Source of the DNA: JBPCRW01 sp050996405
GTDB taxonomy: Bacteria; Acidobacteriota; Blastocatellia; Pyrinomonadales; Pyrinomonadaceae
Length of the DNA: 16,402 nt
NCBI GenBank assembly: GCA_050996405.1
Contig: JBPCRW010000223.1
Location: 1 to 16,402 of the forward strand
Direction of reading: 5' to 3'
Shown here: one piece after another, positions 1 to 8,400 of the stretch
How positions within the stretch are numbered: position 1 is the stretch's first letter
Layout: every line of letters begins with the position of its first letter
Made by a program: the position numbers and the translations under genes
Notes under the pieces: generated by a model
Databases searched by the model: none
Seen by the model: only the letters and a program-made list of their open reading frames with translations
What the model was told of the DNA's origin: nothing

Positions 1-287
1 GTTCAAAATTGAATGATTTAGCAGCAATTCTGGCAACCTCGACCGATTACAAAGTCACAGTCGAATCGCACACTGACAACAAGGGAACGCCCGACGAATT
101 GCAAACTCTGACCGACGCGAGAGCGCAGGCAATTTCGGGAAAATTGACGGCGGGCGGCGTTGATACGGCGCGTGTCGAAGCCAAAGGTTTTGGCGCGAGT
201 TTGCCGGTTGCGCCGAACACGACCAATCTCGACCGCGCCAAAAATCGTCGCGTCGAAATTATTTTGACTCCGATAATCGGGCAGTAA
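1..287 (+). CDS. OmpA-family C-terminal domain protein (5' end outside window)
   Basis: This is the C-terminal part of an OmpA/MotB-type protein whose fold binds the diaminopimelate of peptidoglycan and anchors outer-membrane or lipoproteins to the wall. The frame is open to the window edge. The first start-like codon (TTG at 9) lies inside the domain, so the gene begins upstream. Visible motifs are the HTDNKG loop, whose Asp is the usual ligand-contacting acid, a TDARAQAI helix in place of the common LS.RRA, the GFGAS turn and the terminal NRRVEI with the conserved Arg. All match the end of the OmpA C-terminal domain. The gene stops at 285-287, only 12 bases from the end of the convergent ABC gene, with no terminator hairpin between them. 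The full-length architecture cannot be judged from here. Confidence 0.9.
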   Translation, partial: SKLNDLAAILATSTDYKVTVESHTDNKGTPDELQTLTDARAQAISGKLTAGGVDTARVEAKGFGASLPVAPNTTNLDRAKNRRVEIILTPIIGQ

Positions 288-299
288 ATTTTTAATCTT

Positions 300-1271
300 T
301 CAAAACCAAATACGGTCGGGCGGAAGTCCGACCATACATTCGTCGCCGACGTTTAATCCAACCAGCCGCAAAACCAACACTTCTAAAATCAACCCGTTCG
401 CGTCGAGCAAAACGCGCGTCGTCGCGCCCCGATATTGAACGCCGGAAATTTTCGCTTTGAGCAGATTGTCTTCGGGAAACGACGCGCCGAACGACAGCGA
501 AATATGTTCGGGGCGAACGGCGAGCGTCAGCGGCGCGTTGATTGCGCCCAGCAATTTTTTTTCGGTTTTGTCGGTTTGCAGACGATGTTCGCCGTTTAAT
601 GTTTGAAATTCCGGCGAGTTTTGATTAGTGAAACTGACGCGCGTCACCTCGATAAAATTACAGCGTCCGAGCGCGGCGGCAACGGCAACACAATTTGGCT
701 TTTCGTATAATTCGCGCGGCGTTCCGGTCTGCGCGATTTCGCCGTTGCACAAAACTCCGACGCGCTTGCAGACGGCGAACGCATCTTCATAATTATTGGT
801 CGCCAGGATTACGGCAAGATTTTTTTCCTTCGCCGTTTTTTGCAATTTTTCTAATGCTTCGTCGCGCCGGTTTCGGTCAAAAGACGAAAATGGCTCGTCG
901 AGAAAAAGAACATTTCGCGCTTCAAACAAACTTTTTTCAAAATCCGCTTTTTGTTTAAAATACTCGGAAAAATCTTTCATCTTCATCAGACTTTTATAAA
1001 AAAAATAGTGCCAAATCGGAAGATTTTGGTCGGCTGGTCGGACGAAACAAAAATCGCGTTTCGGCGCGTCGGTTAAATCTTTATCGTCGAAAAAAATCTT
1101 CCCCGAATCGGCTTTTTCCAAACCCGAAATCACTTCGAGCGCGGTCGTTTTTCCGCTTTCGTTCGCGCCCAAAAGCCCGAAAATCTCGCCGCGTGAAACT
1201 TCAAACGAGATATCGCGCAGAATCAATTTACCGTTGAGTGTTTTAGAAACGTTTGAAATTTTTAACGACAT
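300..1271 (-). CDS. Atypical ABC transporter ATP-binding protein with TOBE-like C-terminus, signature motif missing
   Basis: This resembles the MalK/PotA/FbpC class of importer ATPases. Walker A (GANESGKT, residues 35-42), a Q-loop region (Q82), Walker B (VLFLDEP, 121-127), D-loop (SSFD) and a C-terminal TOBE-like part (about 268-320, preceded by AVRPEH) are present. Two core parts are abnormal. No LSGGQ signature lies between Q-loop and Walker B; the Walker A Lys to Walker B Asp distance is about 84 residues, some 35-40 fewer than usual. The H-loop reads ATNNYEDA where ATHD..EA is expected, so the His is replaced by Asn. No permease or binding-protein gene is adjacent. I chose the ATG at 1271 because the fold starts there (MSLKISNVSK); a TTG at 1313 would add 14 unrelated residues. 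It may be a decayed ATPase or a non-hydrolytic regulator. Confidence 0.82.
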   Translation of the reverse strand: MSLKISNVSKTLNGKLILRDISFEVSRGEIFGLLGANESGKTTALEVISGLEKADSGKIFFDDKDLTDAPKRDFCFVRPADQNLPIWHYFFYKSLMKMKDFSEYFKQKADFEKSLFEARNVLFLDEPFSSFDRNRRDEALEKLQKTAKEKNLAVILATNNYEDAFAVCKRVGVLCNGEIAQTGTPRELYEKPNCVAVAAALGRCNFIEVTRVSFTNQNSPEFQTLNGEHRLQTDKTEKKLLGAINAPLTLAVRPEHISLSFGASFPEDNLLKAKISGVQYRGATTRVLLDANGLILEVLVLRLVGLNVGDECMVGLPPDRIWF

Positions 1272-1319
1272 AGTTTCTGAAAATTCGTTTTCGCTATTGG
1301 CATTGGCAAGCAAATTAAA

Positions 1320-1348
1320 AGTATGCTTTTGTCATCTGAATCGTGCAA
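1320..1348 (-). promoter_or_regulatory. Possible sigma70-type promoter for the ABC gene
   Basis: Read on the minus strand, TTGCAC (1343-1348) is followed after 17 bases by CATACT (1320-1325). This is a moderate match to the housekeeping consensus with ideal spacing. Transcription would start near 1313, which would make the TTG at 1313 nearly leaderless and favours the ATG at 1271. The match is weak enough to occur by chance. Confidence 0.28.
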
Positions 1349-1356
1349 GTTTAAAA
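1329..1356 (+). promoter_or_regulatory. Possible sigma70-type promoter for the small ORF at 1383
   Basis: TTGTCA (1329-1334) and TTAAAA (1351-1356) are separated by 16 bases and lie about 27 bases before the start codon. This would place a short leader containing the GGGAGA ribosome binding site. The elements overlap the minus-strand candidate promoter, so the two divergent genes could compete for polymerase. This is inference from consensus similarity only. Confidence 0.33.
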
Positions 1357-1382
1357 TTTCGAGATTTGGGAGAATAAAGTAA

Positions 1383-1658
1383 ATGAGCGATGAAAAACCG
1401 AGTTTGGCGAGAAAGGCGGTTCACGCGGGCGGCTGGCAGATTGCCAAGCGCGTGGCGAAATCAGTTCCGTATTTGGGAACGGGAATGGCGATTTTTTTAA
1501 TCGGTTCAGACATCAAACGCAAAGGTGTCGTTAAGGGAACTCTGAACGCCGGAATCGATGCCATTCCGTTTGTCGGCGCGGCGAAAAACGTCGTCGAATT
1601 TTTTGCGGGCGATTTATTTCCCGACAAGCCGCTGCAAAATCAGAGAAAAGTTCAATAA
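1383..1658 (+). CDS. Small hypothetical protein, hydrophobic and glycine-rich
   Basis: A 91-residue protein I do not recognise with confidence. It starts at an ATG with GGGAGA about 9-14 bases upstream. The N-terminal third is basic and amphipathic (SLARKAVHAGG, AKRVAKS). Two hydrophobic small-residue-rich stretches follow: PYLGTGMAIFLIG (29-41) and NAGIDAIPFVGAAKNVVEF (55-73), separated by a basic turn (DIKRKGVVKG). The second stretch, followed by a DLFPDK motif, resembles the short helical hairpin seen in pre-toxin/VENN-type segments of secreted polymorphic toxins (D.IP.VG..K...E...G). That likeness is by eye only. There is no classical signal peptide. It could be a small membrane-associated protein. 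It lies 92 bases before the VIT/VWA gene on the same strand and could be co-transcribed with it. Confidence 0.6.
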   Translation: MSDEKPSLARKAVHAGGWQIAKRVAKSVPYLGTGMAIFLIGSDIKRKGVVKGTLNAGIDAIPFVGAAKNVVEFFAGDLFPDKPLQNQRKVQ

Positions 1659-1750
1659 AAATTTTTGCAAGTCTAACCGGAAACCGGCGTTCTTGAAATC
1701 ATCAAGCCCGCGCGAAATTTTGCGCCGCGAATTTTCTTGTCGAGGAAAAA

Positions 1751-4027
1751 ATGATGAATTTAAGAAAAGTTTCCGGTTTTTTTATTCTGCTGATTGCAGT
1801 TTTTACGGTCGCGGTTTCGGCAAACGCGCAGGGAATTATTGTTCCGATAATTTGCGACGTTCGCCCGTGCCGTCCGCTTCCGCGTCCCGTTCCGCTGCCG
1901 AACGCTTTGCCCGTTAAATTAATCAACATTGACGTAAAAATCAATGGACAGATTGCGACGACTCACGTCACGCAGATTTTCCGCAACGATACGCCTTACA
2001 CGCTCGAAGGAACTTATTTTTTCCCGATTCCCGAAACGGCTTCCATCAGCGAATTCGCTATTTGGGAAAACGGGAAAAAATTAGCTGGCGAAGTTAGAAG
2101 CAAAGAAGAAGCGCGGCGAATTTACGATGATATTGTGCGTCGTCTGCGCGACCCGGGATTATTGGAATACGCCGGAAAGGATTTGTTCCAAGCCTCGATT
2201 TTTCCGATTCCGCCGAACTCCGATAGAAAACTCGAACTGACCTTTTCGCAGGTTTTAAAAGCCGAATCGGGAACTGTCGCCTATCGTTATCCGCTCGGCA
2301 CGGGCGGCAGAATTTGGAATAATCCGATTCCGCCAAGACCGATGCCTCCGCCGCGTCCTTTGTCGATGATGCGCGAAAATGTTGATGAAAACTCCGACAA
2401 TCAAAATCGCAATGAAAAAATCGGCACGGTTTCGGGCAGAGTCGAAATTTCGACAACGCAAGCCTTACGCAATATTTATTCGCCGACGCATTCGATTGAC
2501 ATCAAGCGCGCCGGCGAAACAAAAGCCGTTCTGACTTTTGAATCAAACGAAAAAGAACAGCGCGACTTTCAGCTTTTTTACGGGCTGTCGGATAAAGATT
2601 TCGGTTTGTCGCTTCTGACTTACCGCGAAGCCGGAAAGGATGGTTATTTTCTGCTCACCTTGTCGCCGAAGGACGACCTTTTAGAAAAACAAATTACTAA
2701 TAAAGACATCGTTTTCGTTCTCGACACATCGGGTTCGATGGCGGACGAAGGCAAAATGGAAAAAGCTCGCGCCGCGCTGCTGTTCGGCATTCAAACTTTG
2801 CGCGACGGCGACCGTTTCAACGTTATCAATTTCGCGGGCGAAGAACATTTGATGGAAAATAATTTGATTGTCGCAGACGCAGGCGGGAAAAAACGCGGCG
2901 AGGATTTTGTCAAAAAATTAACTCCGTCGGGCGGCACGAATATTAACGATTCGCTCGTTGCCGCGCTCAAACAATTCGGCGCGTCGAATCGCCCGAAAAT
3001 GCTGGTTTTTATGACCGACGGTTTGCCGACAGTCAGCGAAACGAACGTCGAAAAAATCGTCCAGAATATAAAGAATTTTAAATCGCAGGACGTTCGTTTA
3101 TTTACTTTCGGAGTCGGCTACGATGTCAACACGCAATTGCTCGACAAACTCGCGGCGGAAAATTCGGGCGCGGCGGATTATGTCGAACCGAAGGAAGATT
3201 TGGAAATCAAGGTTTCAAACTTTTTTACCAAGGTCGCATCGCCTGTTTTGAGCGATTTGCAGATTGATTTCGGCGACGCGCAGACCGATTACGTCTATCC
3301 GCGAAAGCTGACGGATTTATTCAGAGGCTCGCAAATCACGATCATCGGGCGTTACAAAAACGAGCGCGATTTGCGGAATATTACGCTTCGTCTGCAAGGC
3401 AAAACAAACGGCGAATCGAAAACGTTTAATTATGAAAATCTGGTGTTTCCGCTTCGCGCCGACGATAACGATTTCCTGCCGCGTTTGTGGGCGACACGGC
3501 GCGTCGGCTGGCTTCTCGAACAAATTCGCGCCAGCGGCGAAACCAAAGAATTGCGCGATGAAATTACCGAACTCGGCACGCGCTTCGGAATCGTCACGCC
3601 TTATACTTCATATCTGGCGGCGGACGGCACATTTAATTCTGCGCCGATGACTTCGAGCGGTAATTTTGCGGTCGCCGTTGACGCAGATTCGGTCAGAGAA
3701 TCGAGCGGTCGGCGCGCCGTGCAGATGAGCGTCCAGCAAAATAAACAGCAGGCAAACGCGACGCTCGATACCAAAGACAAGGAAATCTTTGTCGCGGGCA
3801 GCAGTCAGAATCAATTTGTCGGCGCGAAAAATTTCTATAATCGTGACGGAATCTGGCAGGACGCGGAATATAAACCGGAGCAAAAACTGCCGGAAATAAA
3901 AGTAAAATTCGGCAGTGAAGAATTTTATAATTTATTGAAAAAAGAAAAACGACTGGCGCAGTATTTCGCGCTCGGCGAGCAGGTCGTCGTTGTGCTGAAC
4001 GGCAATGTTTATCGCGTGACCAATTGA
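1751..4027 (+). CDS. Secreted VIT domain plus von Willebrand factor A domain protein
   Basis: A 758-residue exported protein with the layout of inter-alpha-trypsin-inhibitor heavy-chain-like proteins. Residues 1-27 form a signal peptide ending SANAQ. A Pro-rich linker with two Cys (35 and 40) is followed by a VIT domain (about 52-180), recognisable from IDVKINGQIATTHVTQIFRN and from the G.YFFPIP.TASIS.F step. A VWA domain starts near residue 319. Its metal-ion-dependent adhesion site is complete: D325-x-S327-x-S329 in DTSGS, T396 in SGGTN and D423 in MTDG. It should therefore bind a divalent cation and a protein ligand. The C-terminal 250 residues contain a beta-rich part and a Gln/Ser-rich linker, with no sortase motif or membrane anchor. 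The start has GAGG at 1742-1745; the two adjacent ATGs (1751, 1754) are equivalent. The partner and role are unknown; adhesion or envelope assembly is plausible. Confidence 0.9.
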   Translation: MMNLRKVSGFFILLIAVFTVAVSANAQGIIVPIICDVRPCRPLPRPVPLPNALPVKLINIDVKINGQIATTHVTQIFRNDTPYTLEGTYFFPIPETASISEFAIWENGKKLAGEVRSKEEARRIYDDIVRRLRDPGLLEYAGKDLFQASIFPIPPNSDRKLELTFSQVLKAESGTVAYRYPLGTGGRIWNNPIPPRPMPPPRPLSMMRENVDENSDNQNRNEKIGTVSGRVEISTTQALRNIYSPTHSIDIKRAGETKAVLTFESNEKEQRDFQLFYGLSDKDFGLSLLTYREAGKDGYFLLTLSPKDDLLEKQITNKDIVFVLDTSGSMADEGKMEKARAALLFGIQTLRDGDRFNVINFAGEEHLMENNLIVADAGGKKRGEDFVKKLTPSGGTNINDSLVAALKQFGASNRPKMLVFMTDGLPTVSETNVEKIVQNIKNFKSQDVRLFTFGVGYDVNTQLLDKLAAENSGAADYVEPKEDLEIKVSNFFTKVASPVLSDLQIDFGDAQTDYVYPRKLTDLFRGSQITIIGRYKNERDLRNITLRLQGKTNGESKTFNYENLVFPLRADDNDFLPRLWATRRVGWLLEQIRASGETKELRDEITELGTRFGIVTPYTSYLAADGTFNSAPMTSSGNFAVAVDADSVRESSGRRAVQMSVQQNKQQANATLDTKDKEIFVAGSSQNQFVGAKNFYNRDGIWQDAEYKPEQKLPEIKVKFGSEEFYNLLKKEKRLAQYFALGEQVVVVLNGNVYRVTN

Positions 4028-4073
4028 GTTTTTTAATTCAACCGCTTAATAAAAATTCGTCTGTCTTTTGTCT

Positions 4074-4127
4074 GACAGGTGACATTTGGCGAAATAAAAG
4101 TTATGCTTTTCGTCAAAATCACCTGTC
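4074..4127 (+). promoter_or_regulatory. Long interrupted hairpin in the leader of the Ycf48-like gene
   Basis: GACAGGTGA (4074-4082) is the exact reverse complement of TCACCTGTC (4119-4127). Inside it, TTGGCG (4086-4091) pairs with CGTCAA (4111-4116) with one G-U, and AAAAG (4096-4100) pairs with CTTTT (4106-4110) around the loop TTATG. About 20 base pairs form in total. The structure ends 9 bases before the GGGAG ribosome binding site. A CTGTC at 4061-4065 could instead pair with GACAG at 4074-4078, giving a competing fold. It may be an attenuator or protein site; it lacks a proper T-tract, so it is a poor intrinsic terminator. Confidence 0.45.
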
Positions 4128-4147
4128 AATTTTCTTGGGAGTAAAAA

Positions 4148-5131
4148 ATGAAAATAGTTTCCGGCGTTGGGCAAAAGTTATTTTTTGCGGTTTTCAGTTT
4201 GATGTTTTTTATTTCGGCGGCGACGGCGCAGGGCGGCTGGAATCTTATCAGGCGCGGCGGCGCGGGCGATTTGGTTTCGGTTTATTTTACTTCTTCGGAC
4301 AGAGGCTTTGTCGGCGGCGACGGCGGCTATCTGGCAATGACGAGCGATGGCGGCAGAAACTGGACGCGGCAAAATCTCAACACTACGGATACCATCAACG
4401 AAATTTATTTTCGCAGCGACGATAACGGTTATGTTCTTGCCGGTCGGCGGATTTATTTGACCAAAGACGGCGGAAAAACTTGGCGCGAAAACGTCATCGT
4501 TAATAAAAACGACTACAAAAATTTAACGCCGGAATTTTTGAGCGTTCGGTTCAGCGATAAAAAGCGCGGCTGGATTGTCGGCTCGCTGTCGAATCAACGC
4601 GAGGAAGTGGTGGATAGTTTAGTTTTGCAAACGACGGACGGCGGCGAAACATGGTCGCGGGTCATCGTTCCGACTAAAGAGGAACTTTATCATCTTGATT
4701 TTACGAATAACGATAACGGCTGGATTGTCGGAAATCGCGGCTTGATTCTCAACACGCGCGACGGCGGTCAGACGTGGCAGGCACAATCTTCGGGAACGAC
4801 TTCGAGTCTTTACAACGTCGATTTTCGTGATTCTGACAACGGCGTTGCGGTCGGCGGCGACGGCATAATCTTACGAACCAAAAACGGCGGAATCAACTGG
4901 TCTAAAATTTCTTCGGGCATCAATAAATCGCTGCTGCGGGTTAATTTTGTCAGCGATAAAAACGGCTGGATTGTCGGCGGCGGCGGCACGATTTTGCGAA
5001 CCGACGATAAGGGCAGAACGTGGACGCGGCAGGACAGCCAGACGCAGGATTCGCTCTACGGATTGTTTATGGAAAAAAAATACGGCTGGGCGGTCGGCAA
5101 AAAAGGAATTATCCTTCAATATCAAAAATAG
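4148..5131 (+). CDS. Secreted Ycf48/Hcf136-like beta-propeller with six Asp-box repeats
   Basis: A 327-residue exported protein. The signal peptide (1-28) ends ATAQ. The rest is built from repeats of about 40 residues, each with an Asp-box of the form T.DGG..W: TSDGGRNW (65-72), TKDGGKTW (105-112), TTDGGETW (162-169), TRDGGQTW (203-210), TKNGGINW (244-251) and TDDKGRTW (285-292). Most are preceded by NGWIVG or GVAVGGDG strands. This is the pattern of the Ycf48/Hcf136 propeller, known in plants and cyanobacteria as a photosystem II assembly factor. In non-photosynthetic bacteria such proteins are secreted and their role is open. Nothing nearby suggests photosynthesis, so the family name should not be read as a function. 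The ATG follows GGGAG (4137-4141) by six bases. It lies 120 bases after the VIT/VWA gene, probably in the same transcription unit unless the leader hairpin intervenes. Confidence 0.9.
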   Translation: MKIVSGVGQKLFFAVFSLMFFISAATAQGGWNLIRRGGAGDLVSVYFTSSDRGFVGGDGGYLAMTSDGGRNWTRQNLNTTDTINEIYFRSDDNGYVLAGRRIYLTKDGGKTWRENVIVNKNDYKNLTPEFLSVRFSDKKRGWIVGSLSNQREEVVDSLVLQTTDGGETWSRVIVPTKEELYHLDFTNNDNGWIVGNRGLILNTRDGGQTWQAQSSGTTSSLYNVDFRDSDNGVAVGGDGIILRTKNGGINWSKISSGINKSLLRVNFVSDKNGWIVGGGGTILRTDDKGRTWTRQDSQTQDSLYGLFMEKKYGWAVGKKGIILQYQK

Positions 5132-5161
5132 TTGACAAAAACCATAAATCCATAATACAAA
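5132..5161 (+). promoter_or_regulatory. Possible promoter upstream of the TonB-dependent receptor
   Basis: A perfect TTGACA at 5132-5137 directly follows the stop codon of the preceding gene and is followed after 18 bases by TACAAA (5156-5161). If used, it would give a leader of about 215 bases before the receptor. The -10 match is poor and the region is AT-rich, so this is tentative. The rest of the 5132-5384 gap holds no recognisable gene; it contains the short repeat described at 5311-5358. Confidence 0.28.
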
Positions 5162-5310
5162 ATAATAGTCTTTCAATAAGAATAACAAGCGGGCATTTTC
5201 TCAGAAACGAAGTCTTTTTCTAAAGACGCGATAGTTTCTGCATTCTTTTGTTTTACCGCAGCGATTAAAGCCTGAAAATTTAGAAAAGATTTCTGAAATT
5301 ATTGGAATCG

Positions 5311-5358
5311 ATTTGAAATTTATTTTTCGGATTTTTCGATATTATTTCGTCTTAAAAA
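5311..5358 (+). repeat. Upstream copy of a short direct repeat flanking the receptor gene
   Basis: ATTTGAAATTTATTT (5311-5325) and ATTTCGTCTTAAAAA (5344-5358) both recur exactly just after the receptor stop codon, where they are fused into one 26-base block (9146-9171). The upstream copy differs only by extra sequence between the two halves. It lies between the putative promoter and the ribosome binding site of the receptor. Confidence 0.5.
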
Positions 5359-5384
5359 ATCAGTTTGAGTGGGAGGATAATCAG

Positions 5385-5430
5385 ATGACTAGAAAAACTT
5401 AATTTAATTTTATCGAGCGCGTTTGTCGCA
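5385..5430 (+). other. Frame-broken signal-peptide start of the receptor
   Basis: GGGAGG (5371-5376) sits eight bases before an ATG at 5385, the best ribosome binding site in this part of the window. The ATG frame reads MTRKT and then stops. Removing one A from the five-A run at 5393-5397 makes it read MTRKLNLILSSAFVAL and continue in frame into FVFAICGFAQG of the downstream ORF. That gives a textbook signal peptide: basic start, hydrophobic core, and AQ before the mature protein. This stretch is therefore almost certainly the true N-terminus, interrupted by a single-base excess. No canonical start codon occurs in the receptor frame between the stop at 5386-5388 and the TTG at 5431. Whether the extra base is real or a sequencing error cannot be told from the sequence. 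Confidence 0.8.
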
Positions 5431-8400
5431 TTGTTCGTTTTTGCTATCTGCGGTTTCGCGCAGGGAACGACTTCGCGCTTGACGGGAACGGTCACCGATA
5501 ACGCGGGCGCGGCGGTCAGCGGCGCGACCGTCACTTTAACCGACGAAGCGACAAATACTTCGTTGACAGCGCAGACCAGCGACAGCGGAACATACACTTT
5601 CGATCTGATTCAAGCGGGAACTTATCAGGTCTCGGTTGAAAAACAGGGATTTAAAAAATTTGTTTCGCCTAAAAATGTAATCAATGTCAACCAACCGGCT
5701 ACCGTCAATGTCAGTTTGGAAATCGGCAGCCTTTCGGCGACCGTCACGGTTGAATCAAAAGTCGAAGAAGTTCAGACGAGCAGTTCGGGAAATATCGGCA
5801 GCACGATTGAACAGCGAACGGTAGAAAGTTTGCCGATTGTCGGCTTGCGCGGGCGTAATCCGCTCGATTTGCTAACCTATCAGCCGGGCGTGAATTCGGG
5901 CGCGAATACGGGCGGCGGCGTTCACGTCAACGGCTCGCGCGACCGCGCTTTTAATTTCACGCTCGACGGCATTGACATCAACGAATCAAGCGCGGGCGGC
6001 GCAAACTTTACGCCCTTGCGCCCGAATCCAGATTCAATTCAGGAATTTCAATTGGTGACCAGCAATTTCACGGCGGAACTCGGACGCTCGTCGGGAGCGC
6101 AAGTGACATTCGTGACCCGAAGCGGGACGAATCGCTTTTCCGGCAACGTTTTCGAGTATTATCAAACGCCGGATTTTAACGCCAACGAGTATCAAAATAA
6201 TTTGAACGGACGCGCGAAAAATCAGTTTGTCCAGCACATTTTCGGCGGCAGCTTCGGCGGTCCGCTTTTCGATCCGGGTTTTGGCGAAGGCACAAAACCG
6301 CGATTGTTGAAAGACAAAGCGTTTTTCTTTGTCAATCTTCAACTGCTTCGCGCCTACGATACGGCTTTGGTGACGCGACCTGTTTATACATCTTTGGCGC
6401 GCGGCGGGGTTTTTCGTTATGTCGTCGGCGGGCAAAACGCTCCGACCGGAACTTCTACGCCGTCGGTTAATAGCATCGGCGCGCCGCTTTTTCCGAATTG
6501 CAGCGCGACCGTCACGACTGGCTGTATTGCAACTTATAACATCAATGCTAATCAAACGGCGGGAACGGGAAATCCGACGGCGACCGGACTCGACCCTGCT
6601 CTTTTAGCAGTCATCAACTCCGCGCCGCTGCCGAATAATTTTTCGATTAGCGACGGATTGAATACGGCGGGATTTGATTTCGCCTCGCCGCAGCACGAAC
6701 GGCAGTATGATTTTACGTCGCGGTTTGATTTTAAAATTGCCAACAATAAACAGCTTTATGTGCGCTATTCGCAAGGCGTGCAAAACAGTTTCGGCGATTC
6801 CGCGAACGGCGGGCGACCGATATTTCCAAACTCGCCAAATCTGGTTGATACTTTCCGAACACCGAAAAATTTAGCAATCAATTTTCGATATTCGCCGACT
6901 GCGAATTTGACGAACGAAGCGATTTTCGGATTAAACAAATTCGGCTTTATTTTTAAAACTCCGACACCCGACCCGGCGTTTCCGTATGCGTTTAATTTGC
7001 AAGCCACGCCGAACACGAATTTTTCATTCAACGCGCGGAAATTGCGGACATATCAATACGTGGATAACGTTACTTATGTGACCGGAAAACACGTTTTTAA
7101 GGGCGGCATTAACTTTCGTTTCGGGCGGCAAGTTGACGACCGTTCGTCGGTTGCCGGTTCAGGTATCGAACCGATTGTCAGTTTCAGCACGACAAACAAT
7201 AGTTATACGGCGTTTAGTCTACCTTCGACCGGCATCAACACGAACGATTTAGCCCGTCTTCGCAGCACGATTAACGACCTGCTGGGCAGAGTCGGCAGCG
7301 TCTCGCAGGCTTACGTTTCCGACCCGAGCAATCCGAGCCAATTCGCGCCTGCCGGAACGCGCTATATTTTTACGGCGTTTTACCCGGAATATGATTTTTA
7401 TTTCCAGGACACATGGCGATACAAACCGAATTTAGTTTTCGATTTGGGTTTGCGCTATGAAATCAAACTTTCGCCGTCTTCCGAAGGCAGACCGATTTTA
7501 GCTCCCGACCGGCAGATAAATTTCGGCACGCCCGCCACCAACACCATCAAATTTGTCGAAAAGAAATTGTTTAGAAACGACTATAACAATTTCGGTCCGT
7601 CAGTCGGATTTGCCTACGACCCGTTCAAAACCGGAAAAAATTCCATCCGCGCAAATTTCCGCCTGTCATACGACCGTTTCCCGTCACAGCTTTTTTCGGG
7701 AAATATCTTCCAAAGCACGCCCGGAAACGCGCTCGGACCGACGGCTTCATATACCGGAACGAGATTGCTGCGCGAAGGACTCGATGTCTTAACCGCGCCG
7801 CTAACTCCGACGACTACGCCCGCCATTCTGCGGCAACCCATTCCGTTTTCGACAAGCGGTTTGACGATACTCGATTCCGATGTGCGTTATCCTGAAGTCT
7901 ATGAATATTCGCTTAGTTTTCAGCGCGAAATCGGCAAGGGTTTCGTTTTTGAATCCGATTACATTCGCAAGCGCGGCGTTCATCTATTCGGCGGTTACGA
8001 TGCCAATCAGGTCAATATCAAGTCGAGCGGTTTCGGTCAAAACTTTTTGGATGCGTTCAATTTAGTGAGAGGCGACAGCACTTATAACAGCCCTTTGATA
8101 AATGCGCTTTTCACGGGTAATCCTGCGAACAACGCGGGAACTGCAACTTTCCGTTCGCTCAATACAACCGCGATTTCGCAGGGCGGTGTCGGCGCGGCGG
8201 CGGCAGCGATTTCACAAAGAACTTGTCAGAATTCAGATGTCACAGCCGGATTTTGTTCAGCCGCAGGCGGACAGTTGATAGCTTCGACTATCGGCAATCC
8301 GTTTTTCTTCCAGAAATTTCCGCAATTTACGGGCGCGCTCAACGTTTTAGACAGCAACGACGTATCGCTTTATAACGGGCTTGAAATAATTATGAAACGC

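Noticed and set aside
1272..1313. Upstream TTG start for the ABC ATPase adding 14 residues
   Set aside because: The extra residues do not match the fold, no ribosome site precedes the TTG, and the possible promoter would begin transcription right at it.
1690..1735. GCGC-GAAATTTT-GCGC hairpin before the VIT/VWA gene
   Set aside because: Only four pairs with an eight-base loop in GC/AT-alternating sequence; expected by chance.
4148..5131. Photosystem II assembly role for the Ycf48-like protein
   Set aside because: No photosynthesis gene is nearby and the protein has an ordinary secretion signal; Asp-box propellers of this type are common in non-photosynthetic bacteria.
6034..6555. 173-codon minus-strand ORF inside the receptor
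   Set aside because: It is rich in Arg and Ser from reverse reading of GC-rich codons, has no domain, and lies fully opposite a well-supported gene.
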